From a virus, in the IMG/VR virus record IMGVR_UViG_3300023240_000100, positions 1 to 26,125 of that record: 26,125 nt of DNA; one strand, written 5' to 3'. The notes under the pieces were generated by a model. The model had not been told where the DNA came from and searched no databases. It worked only from the letters and a program-made list of their open reading frames with translations. Shown piece after piece: positions 7,570-15,574 of the stretch; position 1 is the stretch's first letter; the number at the start of each line of letters is the position of its first letter. A program made the position numbers and the translations under genes.

Positions 7570-9391
7570 TACCATCTTTCTTTACCAATAAAAGAGTGTC
7601 GTCAATATCAAACTTAGAAGTGTTTGGATTGTGACTAACTAGATACACACATAGATTGTTTTTAATAACCAAATCTCTTAAAATTTCTAATATTTTTCCC
7701 AACCCTTTTTCAGAGACGGCACTATCAAACAATTCATCAGCAACGAAAAGATTAAAATTGATACCAGTATGTTGTCGAAGTAAATCTTGGAACGTGAATA
7801 TAATTGCTGAGTCAACTCTCTTACGTTCACCACCAGATAAATTCCAGTAATCTATTTCTTTTCCGGTTAAGGTGGTGATCGTATTATCAAATGTCTCATC
7901 GAATAAAACAGAGCACGGTGCATCCAAAATCGTTAGATAATGATTCAATCTACTATTCAAAAATGTTAAGATTTTTTTGATGATAATAGTTTTAACACCG
8001 TCTTCACTAACAACGGCTTTGGCATGATCGAGAATATCCAATCGTTTATATAATTCCTTTATATCTTTTTGATATTCGACTATTTTTTCTTCTGATTCGT
8101 TGATTAATACATCATAATTGTTACCTTTATTCTTTTCATTTGATATATAGATCAAAAGTCCTTCGTTTTTAGTCTCGATAATTTTAATCTTATTATCTAA
8201 ACCAGTAAGTCGATCAATTTCTTTTTGAAGAGTTATGATATCATTTTTTAATTGGGCCTTTATTACCACAACATCACCTAATGATTTTTTCTCAATTTTT
8301 ATTTCATCATCTATCGGAACAATAGATGTTCTAACACTTTGGATATGTGTGTTATATTGGGTTAATTCTAAATCAAGTTCTTTTATACGATCTTCGGTCC
8401 CACAATTATCTTCTGCATAAGGTCTTTTACATGAAGGACATTCACCAGTAGTTTTTTGAAGCTTTTTAATTTCTACTTTTTTAAAATCTATAGAGTTTTC
8501 AGCTTGTTCAATATCTCGGGTAAGTAATCTTTTTTGATCGATCAGAATATCGATCTTACCTTCGATTTCAGGAATTGTGAAATCTACTTTTATATTCAAT
8601 TCTGAAGTTTTTTCATCTATTAACTTTTTACAATTGGTTAAAAGTTTCTCAACATCTTTATCTCGATTTTGTAGATTTTTGATCTCTAATTTGTTGGTCG
8701 ATATTTGATCTTCCAATTCCTGAATAGCCTTTTCCTTTTCTTTTTGAAAAATTATCTTGCGGTTTTTATATCCTTCGAGATTCTTTTGTTCGTTGATGAA
8801 TAGTGCTGTAGTAGTATCGGATTCCTTTTTGGTCTCGATATAATCTTTTCGGATCTTCAATAACATTTCACCAAAAATACTAAGATCCATAACACCTTCG
8901 ATAAATTTTCTTTTGGTGATTTTATTTTGAGCCATGAACGGAATAGTTTTATCATTGGTCAAAACTACCGAATTTTTAAAGACTTCTTCGTTCACACCGA
9001 TCAGATCTTTAATGTAATCATTATTCTTATCGATTGTAGAGATGGTGATAACTTCTGAACCACGCTTTATTTCGACCGAGGATGGGTCTAAAACTCGTTT
9101 GATCGTATATTCTATATCATCAACCGACAGAACCAAATATCCACCACATTCACCTTTTGTAATATTGTTAGAAATTTGTGATTTTTTGAGATTTGTGATG
9201 GTCTCACCAAAAACAACCCAATAGATAAAATTAAGAATAGTGGTTTTACCGATACCATTCTTACAACCAATATTATCCAAATTTTCTCCGGTGATAATAT
9301 TTATACCTTCGGTGAATTTGATCTTTAATGGATCAGAACCAACCGATAAAAAATTTTGAAAAGATATTTCTTTAAATTTTACGGACTTCAT
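7550..9391 (-). CDS. 46: Recombination endonuclease subunit, gp46/SbcC/Rad50-like
   Basis: This 613-aa SMC-type ATPase works with gp47 in end resection and recombination-dependent replication. Walker A is in CKNGIGKTT (43-51). A long coiled coil runs from about residue 180 to 460 and is interrupted by a zinc hook CPSC (318-321). The C-terminal half has the ABC signature LSGGERKR (518-525), Walker B NLFVADE (547-553), the D-loop and VSHN (585-588). T4 gp46 is about 560 aa, so this is slightly longer. The ATG overlaps the stop of the FkbM-like methyltransferase gene by four bases (ATGA), so gp46 appears translationally coupled to the accessory glycan cluster. Its partner gp47 lies about 10 kb away at 19618. 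Confidence 0.95.
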   Translation of the reverse strand: MKSVKFKEISFQNFLSVGSDPLKIKFTEGINIITGENLDNIGCKNGIGKTTILNFIYWVVFGETITNLKKSQISNNITKGECGGYLVLSVDDIEYTIKRVLDPSSVEIKRGSEVITISTIDKNNDYIKDLIGVNEEVFKNSVVLTNDKTIPFMAQNKITKRKFIEGVMDLSIFGEMLLKIRKDYIETKKESDTTTALFINEQKNLEGYKNRKIIFQKEKEKAIQELEDQISTNKLEIKNLQNRDKDVEKLLTNCKKLIDEKTSELNIKVDFTIPEIEGKIDILIDQKRLLTRDIEQAENSIDFKKVEIKKLQKTTGECPSCKRPYAEDNCGTEDRIKELDLELTQYNTHIQSVRTSIVPIDDEIKIEKKSLGDVVVIKAQLKNDIITLQKEIDRLTGLDNKIKIIETKNEGLLIYISNEKNKGNNYDVLINESEEKIVEYQKDIKELYKRLDILDHAKAVVSEDGVKTIIIKKILTFLNSRLNHYLTILDAPCSVLFDETFDNTITTLTGKEIDYWNLSGGERKRVDSAIIFTFQDLLRQHTGINFNLFVADELFDSAVSEKGLGKILEILRDLVIKNNLCVYLVSHNPNTSKFDIDDTLLLVKKDGITSLRL

Positions 9392-10002
9392 TTTTTAGTT
9401 AATACCAAATTTTCACCATTATGTGACGCGATATTGTATAACGGGCTAAATTTTGACATCAATTGATTTTGTCTAAAATCATGTTCAATACAAATACAAG
9501 CTGGTTGAACTTGTTCAAGATCCAATGTCATCGCCAAATCAGCCGAGAAACCCTCAACATCTATAGATAGAAAATTAATTTCTGATGACCTTTTCAGGAC
9601 ATCACTGATAAGAGTTTTTAGATCAATTGAAGGAAGTAAAAGTTCTTTACTATTCTGTTCAAATTCATCCTTATCGATAAAATATTTTTTAGCATGATCT
9701 TTATCCACCGAAGATACGGCAGAAAAGGGATATTCAAAAAAAGATGTTAGACCATTGGTTTCTTCCAACGTGATAAGGGATTGGATAAGATTAACCTTAT
9801 CATTTCCTTTATATGCTTCGAAAAGTTTCGTTACACAAAACGGCGAAGCATCCACTAAGAAAGCACTCCAACCTTTTTCGATCAGTGCTTTGGAATTGGA
9901 AAACGTTGTGCTATCATAAGCACCAATTTCTAACAGTGTTCCACCATTAAAATCTTTAAAATATTCTAAGAAAAAATCATCTTCATCGTTCTGACTATAC
10001 AT
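9388..10002 (-). CDS. FkbM-like SAM-dependent methyltransferase
   Basis: This 204-aa protein has a class I methyltransferase layout. The glycine-rich SAM loop LLEIGAYDS is at 23-31, the acidic end of strand 2 at FLVDASP (48-54), and NFLSIDVEGFSADL (143-156) is the hallmark FkbM segment. ICIEHD (170-175) follows. FkbM-family enzymes usually O-methylate sugars or polyketides. Here, downstream of several glycosyltransferases and 10 bp after one of them, capping or decorating a glycan is the natural reading. Its stop overlaps the gp46 start. The family assignment is good; the substrate is inference. Confidence 0.85.
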   Translation of the reverse strand: MYSQNDEDDFFLEYFKDFNGGTLLEIGAYDSTTFSNSKALIEKGWSAFLVDASPFCVTKLFEAYKGNDKVNLIQSLITLEETNGLTSFFEYPFSAVSSVDKDHAKKYFIDKDEFEQNSKELLLPSIDLKTLISDVLKRSSEINFLSIDVEGFSADLAMTLDLEQVQPACICIEHDFRQNQLMSKFSPLYNIASHNGENLVLTKK

Positions 10003-10012
10003 GAGATCATTA

Positions 10013-10690
10013 TTACATACCTTGTGTGACTAAGCAAGTTTTTTCTTCATATGATCCATCGCCTCTACGGTATTGGAAAAATTGACCATTCTCATCTAAT
10101 AGTCCCAATTTATTGGCTATAAGACTTAGACCGCTTTGATCATGTCTATGACCACAACATCTAGGGTCTATGGATTCTGTATTGCCAGAATTATCCCATG
10201 AACCTTTAAAATATGGAACAGCTTTTCCGAATTCTTGGAAAAATTCGGAAAATTTAGGGTGATGTGTATTTATACCATAACACCCACTATAAATGTGTCG
10301 AGTTCTTTCAGCATCATCCCGACTTATATCAAAATGTTTTAACATATTATCGTTCGTCCATTGTGCATTGTTGTATTCAGACCACACGAAGAAATAACCA
10401 TTTTCATCTAGGTGTTGAAAAAGTGGGTCGATGGATTTGATCGCATACATCGAACAATCGGCCCATATAATATTCTCATACCCCAAATCTACAGCGTGTT
10501 TAAAGGCATAGTATTTGAAAGCATAATGAATCTCTTGATGGTGTGGGCTATTAATATCGGAATAGTTACCTATAAACAAAAAATCGAAATCATATTCGGG
10601 GTTAAATGATTTTACGGTTTGGTATAAACGGTCTTGCCCTCTCGGATACCAAGCACCATTAGCAAAATTTAGTAAACACGACTTTTTCAT
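10013..10690 (-). CDS. Glycosyltransferase-like protein (GT-A type, unclassified)
   Basis: This 225-aa protein has a segment YAFKYYAFKHAVDLG (56-70) followed by YENIIWADCSMYA (71-83). That layout is typical of GT-A nucleotide-sugar enzymes, with an acidic site at the end of a strand (here D78). SGCYGINTHHP at about residues 135-145 resembles the acceptor-side segment of GT8-like proteins. Later parts contain clustered Cys and His (RCCGHRHDQSG) that could help bind the donor or a metal. Its ATG overlaps the upstream gene by four bases (10687-10690). The exact family is uncertain, and it may belong to a glycosyltransferase-like domain of unknown function. Confidence 0.65.
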   Translation of the reverse strand: MKKSCLLNFANGAWYPRGQDRLYQTVKSFNPEYDFDFLFIGNYSDINSPHHQEIHYAFKYYAFKHAVDLGYENIIWADCSMYAIKSIDPLFQHLDENGYFFVWSEYNNAQWTNDNMLKHFDISRDDAERTRHIYSGCYGINTHHPKFSEFFQEFGKAVPYFKGSWDNSGNTESIDPRCCGHRHDQSGLSLIANKLGLLDENGQFFQYRRGDGSYEEKTCLVTQGM

Positions 10691-11484
10691 TTGTAAAACC
10701 TCATAAAGTCACCATCTTTATAACACTGAGAAACTCCTTCTAAATTTGCCCGATAAATGATGGGAATTATCCCACCATTACCAGAGTGGGTTACAATCTT
10801 TTTACATTTTGATATGATTCGCATGATTGATTCGTAGTCAATCGCCCACTGAACCTTATCCCTATGTGGTGTTACATAACCATCCCTGAAAATCATTTCA
10901 TCAAATGTAAACCCAGACTCACCATAAGCATCTAAGAACCCATCTTTAAAAGACTTTTCATCTGTCTGTATTAATATGCGAAATGGTTCATCCGTTTCAC
11001 CCCTAATGTTATCGATCCACCAACCAAGAGGTCTTAATGTAGCCTCTATACCCTTATCGGTTCCTCGGTGAAAAATTGCCAATGTGTTAGAGTAATCTAT
11101 ATCATATTTTTTTTCTAGTTCGACGACCCTCTCTTGGACATAATCCGATGGTAAAAAATAAGCGTTTTCAACCTTTGAGGCATCATCATAATCTAACCAA
11201 CTAAGATTTAACTCCGTTGGGCAAAAATATTCAAAGTCAAAGTCTTCCGATTTTATAGATTCCATAGACTCTTCACATTTTTTATATAGGATAGGATACA
11301 AGTCTTCATTACCCCGATACCACCCTAATGTTTCCGAAAATGATATATCTTTAGGATATATCTTATGGGTCACAAGTTTATATAAGGTGTTTCTTACTTC
11401 ATTGATGCATGAATAAAACCCTGAATGGTGTGTTCCATACAAAATTTGTGTTATTTCGTCATATCGAGAATGAAATAAATGCAT
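10687..11484 (-). CDS. Fucosyltransferase-like protein (GT23/GT11 type fold)
   Basis: This 265-aa protein shows the motif order of GT-B fucosyltransferases that bind GDP-fucose. AIFHRGTDKG (136-145) is comparable to the Arg-containing motif I of NodZ/FUT8. RILIQTDE (169-176) fits the second motif, and IVTHSGNGGI (230-239) the third, where a hydroxyl-rich loop contacts the donor phosphate. The N-terminal 90 residues are variable. It shares one base with the upstream bimodular glycosyltransferase (TAATG) and overlaps the next gene by four bases, so it is a tightly coupled operon member. Sugar specificity is inferred from the motif layout only. Confidence 0.62.
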   Translation of the reverse strand: MHLFHSRYDEITQILYGTHHSGFYSCINEVRNTLYKLVTHKIYPKDISFSETLGWYRGNEDLYPILYKKCEESMESIKSEDFDFEYFCPTELNLSWLDYDDASKVENAYFLPSDYVQERVVELEKKYDIDYSNTLAIFHRGTDKGIEATLRPLGWWIDNIRGETDEPFRILIQTDEKSFKDGFLDAYGESGFTFDEMIFRDGYVTPHRDKVQWAIDYESIMRIISKCKKIVTHSGNGGIIPIIYRANLEGVSQCYKDGDFMRFYK

Positions 11485-12749
11485 TAGTTATATGAAGTTG
11501 TAGTTGATCTGTTAAAAATGTAAAAATGCAAAATTTTATCGATCCGGTGTTCGGTCTTGGCGATCTTGCAAAGTTGTTCTAACCAAAACCAATCCTCGGT
11601 CTTAGATATATCTGGAAATTTTACCTGTTTGGTAATCTTGGTGTTCCAAACACACATATGAAATGGTTTCCTGTGTATAACACTGTTCTGACAATACTCT
11701 TCGTTGTCGTATTCTAAACCAAACTTGATTATTGATGGGGCATCATCATTGATAAACGTTTTTTGTTTGAATGTAATCACATCGATGTTAGAATCTTTAT
11801 TGATTGCCTCATATATCTCTTTGATGTAATCATCGGAAATATCATCATCATCATCGACAAAGGCAATAAAATCCCCCATTGCGATGTCTAAAAGGGCTTG
11901 TCTCTTGGCACCCACCGACCTATGTTTGTTATCAATCAGTGCCAAGACTTCTATTTCGGTGTTTTTATCTAAATCGGTAATCTGTTTATCCAATTTATCA
12001 ACCAATTTGTTAAGTTTATCCGCTCGTTCGGGGATACCTAAAAGTAGAACCGAAAATTTTGTAGAATTTAACACCAAATCGAAGTTACGTTCTGATCGTT
12101 TCTTATATGTTTCGTTATCGATGTTATAATATGACTCATTCCTAACATAAAGTTCATCATAACCAGATTTTTGGTAAGCAGGGTGTTGGTGTTCTATGAT
12201 AACCTTATCAGATTTATAAACTTTATTTAACTGAATTGCTACATCGGTGTGTTCATTATCACACCATAAGCTTATATAGTCAGGATGGTATATATAACCG
12301 AGCCTATCATAATATTTTTTTCCTAGAATCGAAAGTGTGCTGATATTGCTCTGTCCACCATCATTATACCATAGGACTCCATCCATATCACGGAAATGGT
12401 CGTTCATATCCTTTCTAATGATGTAATCATACCCCTTGACCACAGGTATCATATCATCAGAAGCAAGAAGAACTATATCCCATCCAGATACGGTATCCAT
12501 GTCAGCATTGATTGCCTCAATTTTGGTTTTACTATCACCAAAAAAATATAATAGTTTACACCTTTTCTTATAAGATTCTAATCGATCAACGCAACCATTC
12601 ATTGAAACGTCATCAGAATCTAGAGTTATCAGGAATGCAATCTTTGATATATCTTCGGCCATATCAATATATCTATCTAATGCAGTAAAAAATTTCTCGG
12701 GTCTTCCCCTAGTGGGAAATTTGATTAGTAGTTTAGGATCTGTTTCCAT
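11484..12749 (-). CDS. Bimodular GT2-like glycosyltransferase
   Basis: Two GT-A domains lie in tandem in 421 aa. Domain 1 (about 1-225) begins LLIKFPTRGRP and has its acidic site in LLASDDM (94-100), with HPDYISLWCDNEHTD later. Domain 2 (about 230-421) begins FSVLLLGIPERADKL, continues GAKRQALLDIAMGDFIAFVDDDDD (280-303), and has a late EDWFWLEQL acid motif typical of GT2 catalytic bases. Domain 2 closely resembles the whole protein encoded next door at 12751-13299, so it probably arose by duplication and fusion. The gap to that gene is one base. Confidence 0.86.
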   Translation of the reverse strand: METDPKLLIKFPTRGRPEKFFTALDRYIDMAEDISKIAFLITLDSDDVSMNGCVDRLESYKKRCKLLYFFGDSKTKIEAINADMDTVSGWDIVLLASDDMIPVVKGYDYIIRKDMNDHFRDMDGVLWYNDGGQSNISTLSILGKKYYDRLGYIYHPDYISLWCDNEHTDVAIQLNKVYKSDKVIIEHQHPAYQKSGYDELYVRNESYYNIDNETYKKRSERNFDLVLNSTKFSVLLLGIPERADKLNKLVDKLDKQITDLDKNTEIEVLALIDNKHRSVGAKRQALLDIAMGDFIAFVDDDDDISDDYIKEIYEAINKDSNIDVITFKQKTFINDDAPSIIKFGLEYDNEEYCQNSVIHRKPFHMCVWNTKITKQVKFPDISKTEDWFWLEQLCKIAKTEHRIDKILHFYIFNRSTTTSYN

Positions 12750-12750
12750 T

Positions 12751-13299
12751 TTATCGATTATTGTTGTATGGATAATAAAAATATATCGGTTCTTTAATAT
12801 ACACTTCGGTCTTCAAATGTTCTTTAACTCTCTTTGAAAAATCAACATCTTCATGATATGATATATCCGGAAATCCCACAAAACAGGCGATATCGCGTTT
12901 GATTGGATTCAGATGGTTAGGACATCGATAATATATATCATTTTCTTCGAACCAATCATCATATTGGATCGAATGTATAAATTTTCTAGGTCCGATATTT
13001 TTTTGAATTATAATCCCTTCTAACCCAACACAATCGGGTTTGGATTCAATAGCTTCCAGTATCTTACTAACATAAAATGGTGATATAACATCGTCGTCAT
13101 CAACAAAGCACACATATTCCCCCCTAGAATTGTTCAACAAATCATTTCTTTTCTTCCCTATAGGGATTGCGCCATCATCGATGTTTGCCAATATCTCAAC
13201 ATCGCTATTACCTTGCATTTTTAATTGGTTTCCGAGATGTAATAGAAGTTCTTTCCGTTCCTTCAACCCACAAATTAATATAGATAATTTTTTACTCAT
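12751..13299 (-). CDS. GT2 family glycosyltransferase (single domain)
   Basis: This 182-aa protein is a compact GT-A glycosyltransferase. LSILICGLKERKELL (4-18) is the first strand. IGKKRNDLLNNSRGEYVCFVDDDD (47-70) carries the metal and donor site, and YHEDVDFSKRV near residues 148-158 supplies the probable catalytic acid pair. It lacks the extra C-terminal regions of larger GT2 enzymes. It is a clear paralogue of the second domain of the following gene. The start is fixed by the ATGA overlap with the upstream gene (13296-13299), which implies translational coupling. Confidence 0.85.
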   Translation of the reverse strand: MSKKLSILICGLKERKELLLHLGNQLKMQGNSDVEILANIDDGAIPIGKKRNDLLNNSRGEYVCFVDDDDVISPFYVSKILEAIESKPDCVGLEGIIIQKNIGPRKFIHSIQYDDWFEENDIYYRCPNHLNPIKRDIACFVGFPDISYHEDVDFSKRVKEHLKTEVYIKEPIYFYYPYNNNR

Positions 13300-14003
13300 T
13301 TATGTAATAAAATTTGAGTCGAATCGTTGCCTGATTCAATTCCACCCTTAATATATTCAAAATATATGGGAGATTCGACACCAATAAAGGTATAAAATGT
13401 TTTAAGATTCGTCATATATGTTTCGTTCGGCATATCTCCCCATATTGACACATAAGATGCGTCTAAATCCCGATGTTTAGGAAAAATACATCCAGAATAA
13501 TCATGTCTCATCTCTTTTCGATAGTCAAAAGTATCTCCAAATAAGAATAGAACGTCATCGGGTATTCCTTTTTTTCTAATAATATCGCCAAACAATATCG
13601 AATGGGATTTAATTCTAGATACTGTAGAATAATAAAATCCCGTTCCGTTAATATTTGTCGTAAATATAATGCAACGGTCGGCATATTCGTTTCGATCATA
13701 GATTTTCCCATCGATTGCCCCTCTCACCGCATCGGGAGACTCGTTATATAAGAATTTTCGATAGAAAAATGAATTTTTTCGTAATACTTCGGGGGTTTTA
13801 TCAATTTCCCAATTTTTTCCGTGTGCATATACCGAAAATCTACCCCATATTTTTAAATCGGATGCTTCTAGAATATATTTTAAGTCAGATTTTTCATTTT
13901 TATCATCAGATGATATGAAATTTTCAGCAAAAAATTCGAGATATTTACGATCTTCGATCTTTTCATATGCTTCGGTAAGAGTTTTGGTATCTATATCATT
14001 CAT
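13296..14003 (-). CDS. Unknown protein with putative capsid-targeting N-terminus
   Basis: This 235-aa protein has no family that I recognise. Its N-terminus MNDIDTKTLTEAYEKIEDR fits the pattern shared with four other genes in this window (D, then [LI]-x-E-A-Y-x-x-[IV]). It resembles the T4 internal-protein leader MKTYQEFIAEA that gp21 cleaves after Glu. If processed after E11, a cargo of about 224 aa would remain. The body is rich in aromatic residues and Asp (FSVYAHGKNWEID, DVLFLFGDTFDYRKEM, YVSIWGDMPNETYM). It sits inside the glycosyltransferase operon with ATGA overlaps on both sides, so it is co-translated with them. A role as a packaged protein is inference. Confidence 0.7.
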   Translation of the reverse strand: MNDIDTKTLTEAYEKIEDRKYLEFFAENFISSDDKNEKSDLKYILEASDLKIWGRFSVYAHGKNWEIDKTPEVLRKNSFFYRKFLYNESPDAVRGAIDGKIYDRNEYADRCIIFTTNINGTGFYYSTVSRIKSHSILFGDIIRKKGIPDDVLFLFGDTFDYRKEMRHDYSGCIFPKHRDLDASYVSIWGDMPNETYMTNLKTFYTFIGVESPIYFEYIKGGIESGNDSTQILLHK

Positions 14004-15460
14004 AATTTGATTTTGTAGTGTTTATATTTCCTTTTATCGTCATAATTAATGATAAATCTGGAAATGTCAAGATTATTTACTCCATTATCTTCCAATAGTG
14101 TTAAGCCCTCGATTTCGGATTTCCATTTTTCAGAATTTTTAAGATGTTGTTCGTGTGCGCCGGATATTTCTAAACGATGTTGGTGGGGGGTTGAAAAATA
14201 TTTACCAAATGGGTGTTGATAGATTGTTAATCCTTTTCTAATAATTCGATGGTGTAGACACGAATCCTCTTTACCCCACCCAACATAATCATTTGGATAT
14301 CCATTCACCATTTGGAAATGTTCTTTCTTAAAAAGAACAACACCACCCATAATTGCCGCAGGATCTTCGATATAATTGAATTGACTACAATATTTGCTCA
14401 AATGTGTGGGATTTTTAGGGTAAGAATAATCAGAAAATGTTGGAATTAGATCCACATCATGAATACAGTGATAATCAGAGTCCTGATTCAATAAAAATCC
14501 GAGATTATTGAGCAATCCCTTATTAAAAAGTTCATTATCATCTTGTTCTATGACCGAAATATCGAAGTTTTGGACCTGTCGGGCTATATATTCATGTAAA
14601 ATCGGAACAACGGTCTTTAAAGCCTCTTCTCGGTCCCTATAAGGTATGATCACAGACAACTTCTTATCGGTATTTACCAGTTTCTTTCTTGATAGTCGGG
14701 TTTCGATATCGATTAATGTTTTTTCTAACCCCTTTATCCCGACATCGGTAATTTCGTTGGTGAAATGTCCATGTTTTTTGATGAAATAAGACGCTGATCG
14801 GTCCCAATTCTCTTTATAGTTGGGTTTATTTGTGATTGTGCTATTTTCATCAGATCCTTTGATGGTGGTGAGGTATTTTTCAGAGTTTAATACATCAGGA
14901 AAATACCAAAAATTTGGATTTAATGCTTTTTTTGATAAATCATAAGAGTACGATATATGTTCGAAGCTATTGACCATATTTTCATCATATAATCCTATTT
15001 TTTTAAAAATATTGGAATGTGTATAACAAAAAGCAGCTTGGGGGTTCCTATATAGACCCAATGACGCCCCATTCGTTGATGTGTATGTATATTGTAAAGA
15101 TTTCTCATTTCCAGCAACTTTTTCGAACGAAAGTTGATATATTCCAAAAATATTTGCGGTATCTATGTATTTTTGGAACACATTATGGTCCGTAATAATT
15201 ACATCGTCGTCCATAGTGAATATATCAGTACATCCAACATCTAAAAGTTTTTCAATCCCCCTATTTTTAGCCCATGCTACACCATTTTGTTTATCGGAAG
15301 TGATAATATGGTCAGCGTCCGACGGATTTGTATAATGGAAGGTTCCGTCATTAACAATAACAAAAAAATCTATGACATTTCTCGGAATAGCCGACAACAC
15401 CTGTTCATAATAATCTTTTCTATTGAATGTCGTGAGACACAACCCTATTTTTTTTACCAT
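14000..15460 (-). CDS. GT2-GT7 fusion: beta-1,4-galactosyltransferase-like bimodular glycosyltransferase
   Basis: This 486-aa protein joins two glycosyltransferases. The N-terminal part (1-255) is GT2-like: IGLCLTTFNRKDYY, VIVNDGT, and DIFTMDDDVIITD (79-91) with the metal-binding DDD. The C-terminal part (about 268-486) follows the animal B4GALT/GT7 pattern step by step: IIPYRDREEAL (271-281), LFNKGLLNNLGF (311-322), HDVDLIP (334-340), MGGVVLFKKEHFQMVNGYPN (371-390) and GWGKEDSCL (394-402). The GWGxED box normally contains the catalytic and acceptor-binding acids. The N-terminal domain is a paralogue of the protein at 16426-17235. The ORF starts right after a decayed HNH fragment and overlaps its downstream gene by ATGA. 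Confidence 0.86.
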   Translation of the reverse strand: MVKKIGLCLTTFNRKDYYEQVLSAIPRNVIDFFVIVNDGTFHYTNPSDADHIITSDKQNGVAWAKNRGIEKLLDVGCTDIFTMDDDVIITDHNVFQKYIDTANIFGIYQLSFEKVAGNEKSLQYTYTSTNGASLGLYRNPQAAFCYTHSNIFKKIGLYDENMVNSFEHISYSYDLSKKALNPNFWYFPDVLNSEKYLTTIKGSDENSTITNKPNYKENWDRSASYFIKKHGHFTNEITDVGIKGLEKTLIDIETRLSRKKLVNTDKKLSVIIPYRDREEALKTVVPILHEYIARQVQNFDISVIEQDDNELFNKGLLNNLGFLLNQDSDYHCIHDVDLIPTFSDYSYPKNPTHLSKYCSQFNYIEDPAAIMGGVVLFKKEHFQMVNGYPNDYVGWGKEDSCLHHRIIRKGLTIYQHPFGKYFSTPHQHRLEISGAHEQHLKNSEKWKSEIEGLTLLEDNGVNNLDISRFIINYDDKRKYKHYKIKL

Positions 15461-15527
15461 AACCTACCTTATCATCTTTTTTTAAATTGTCAATCCACCA
15501 AAGAAGTTGTAAATTAGTGTAATGAAA
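15461..15527 (-). pseudogene. Remnant of an HNH endonuclease C-terminus
   Basis: On the minus strand these about 67 bases translate as FHYTNLQLLWWIDNLKKDDK. This matches the C-terminal FHYTNLQPLWASENLSKGDK of the two intact HNH proteins at 11 or more of 20 positions. Nothing upstream resembles the HIDH part, and the segment stops exactly before the ATG of the glycosyltransferase at 15460. It is a decayed fragment of a third HNH gene, in the orientation opposite to the intact copies. A minus-strand frame continues through it to 15420 but has no coding merit. Confidence 0.7.
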
Positions 15528-15559
15528 AATTATTTTTGTATGGATATCACTCAAAAAAA

Positions 15560-15573
15560 TATAAATATAAATA
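15560..15573 (+). promoter_or_regulatory. Tandem overlapping late promoter boxes
   Basis: Two TATAAATA boxes overlap, at 15560-15567 and 15566-15573, directly before the ATG at 15575. If initiation falls five to seven bases downstream of a box, as at T4 late promoters, the first box would give a transcript starting at or within two bases of the ATG. That would be a leaderless mRNA. The second box would start inside the gene. No Shine-Dalgarno can fit between them. Confidence 0.55.
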
Positions 15574-15574
15574 T

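Noticed and set aside
9298-10274. TATTTATA at 9298-9305 and 10267-10274 as minus-strand late promoters
   Set aside because: Both lie inside conserved coding sequence of gp46 and a glycosyltransferase, away from any gene start, and are expected by chance at this AT content.
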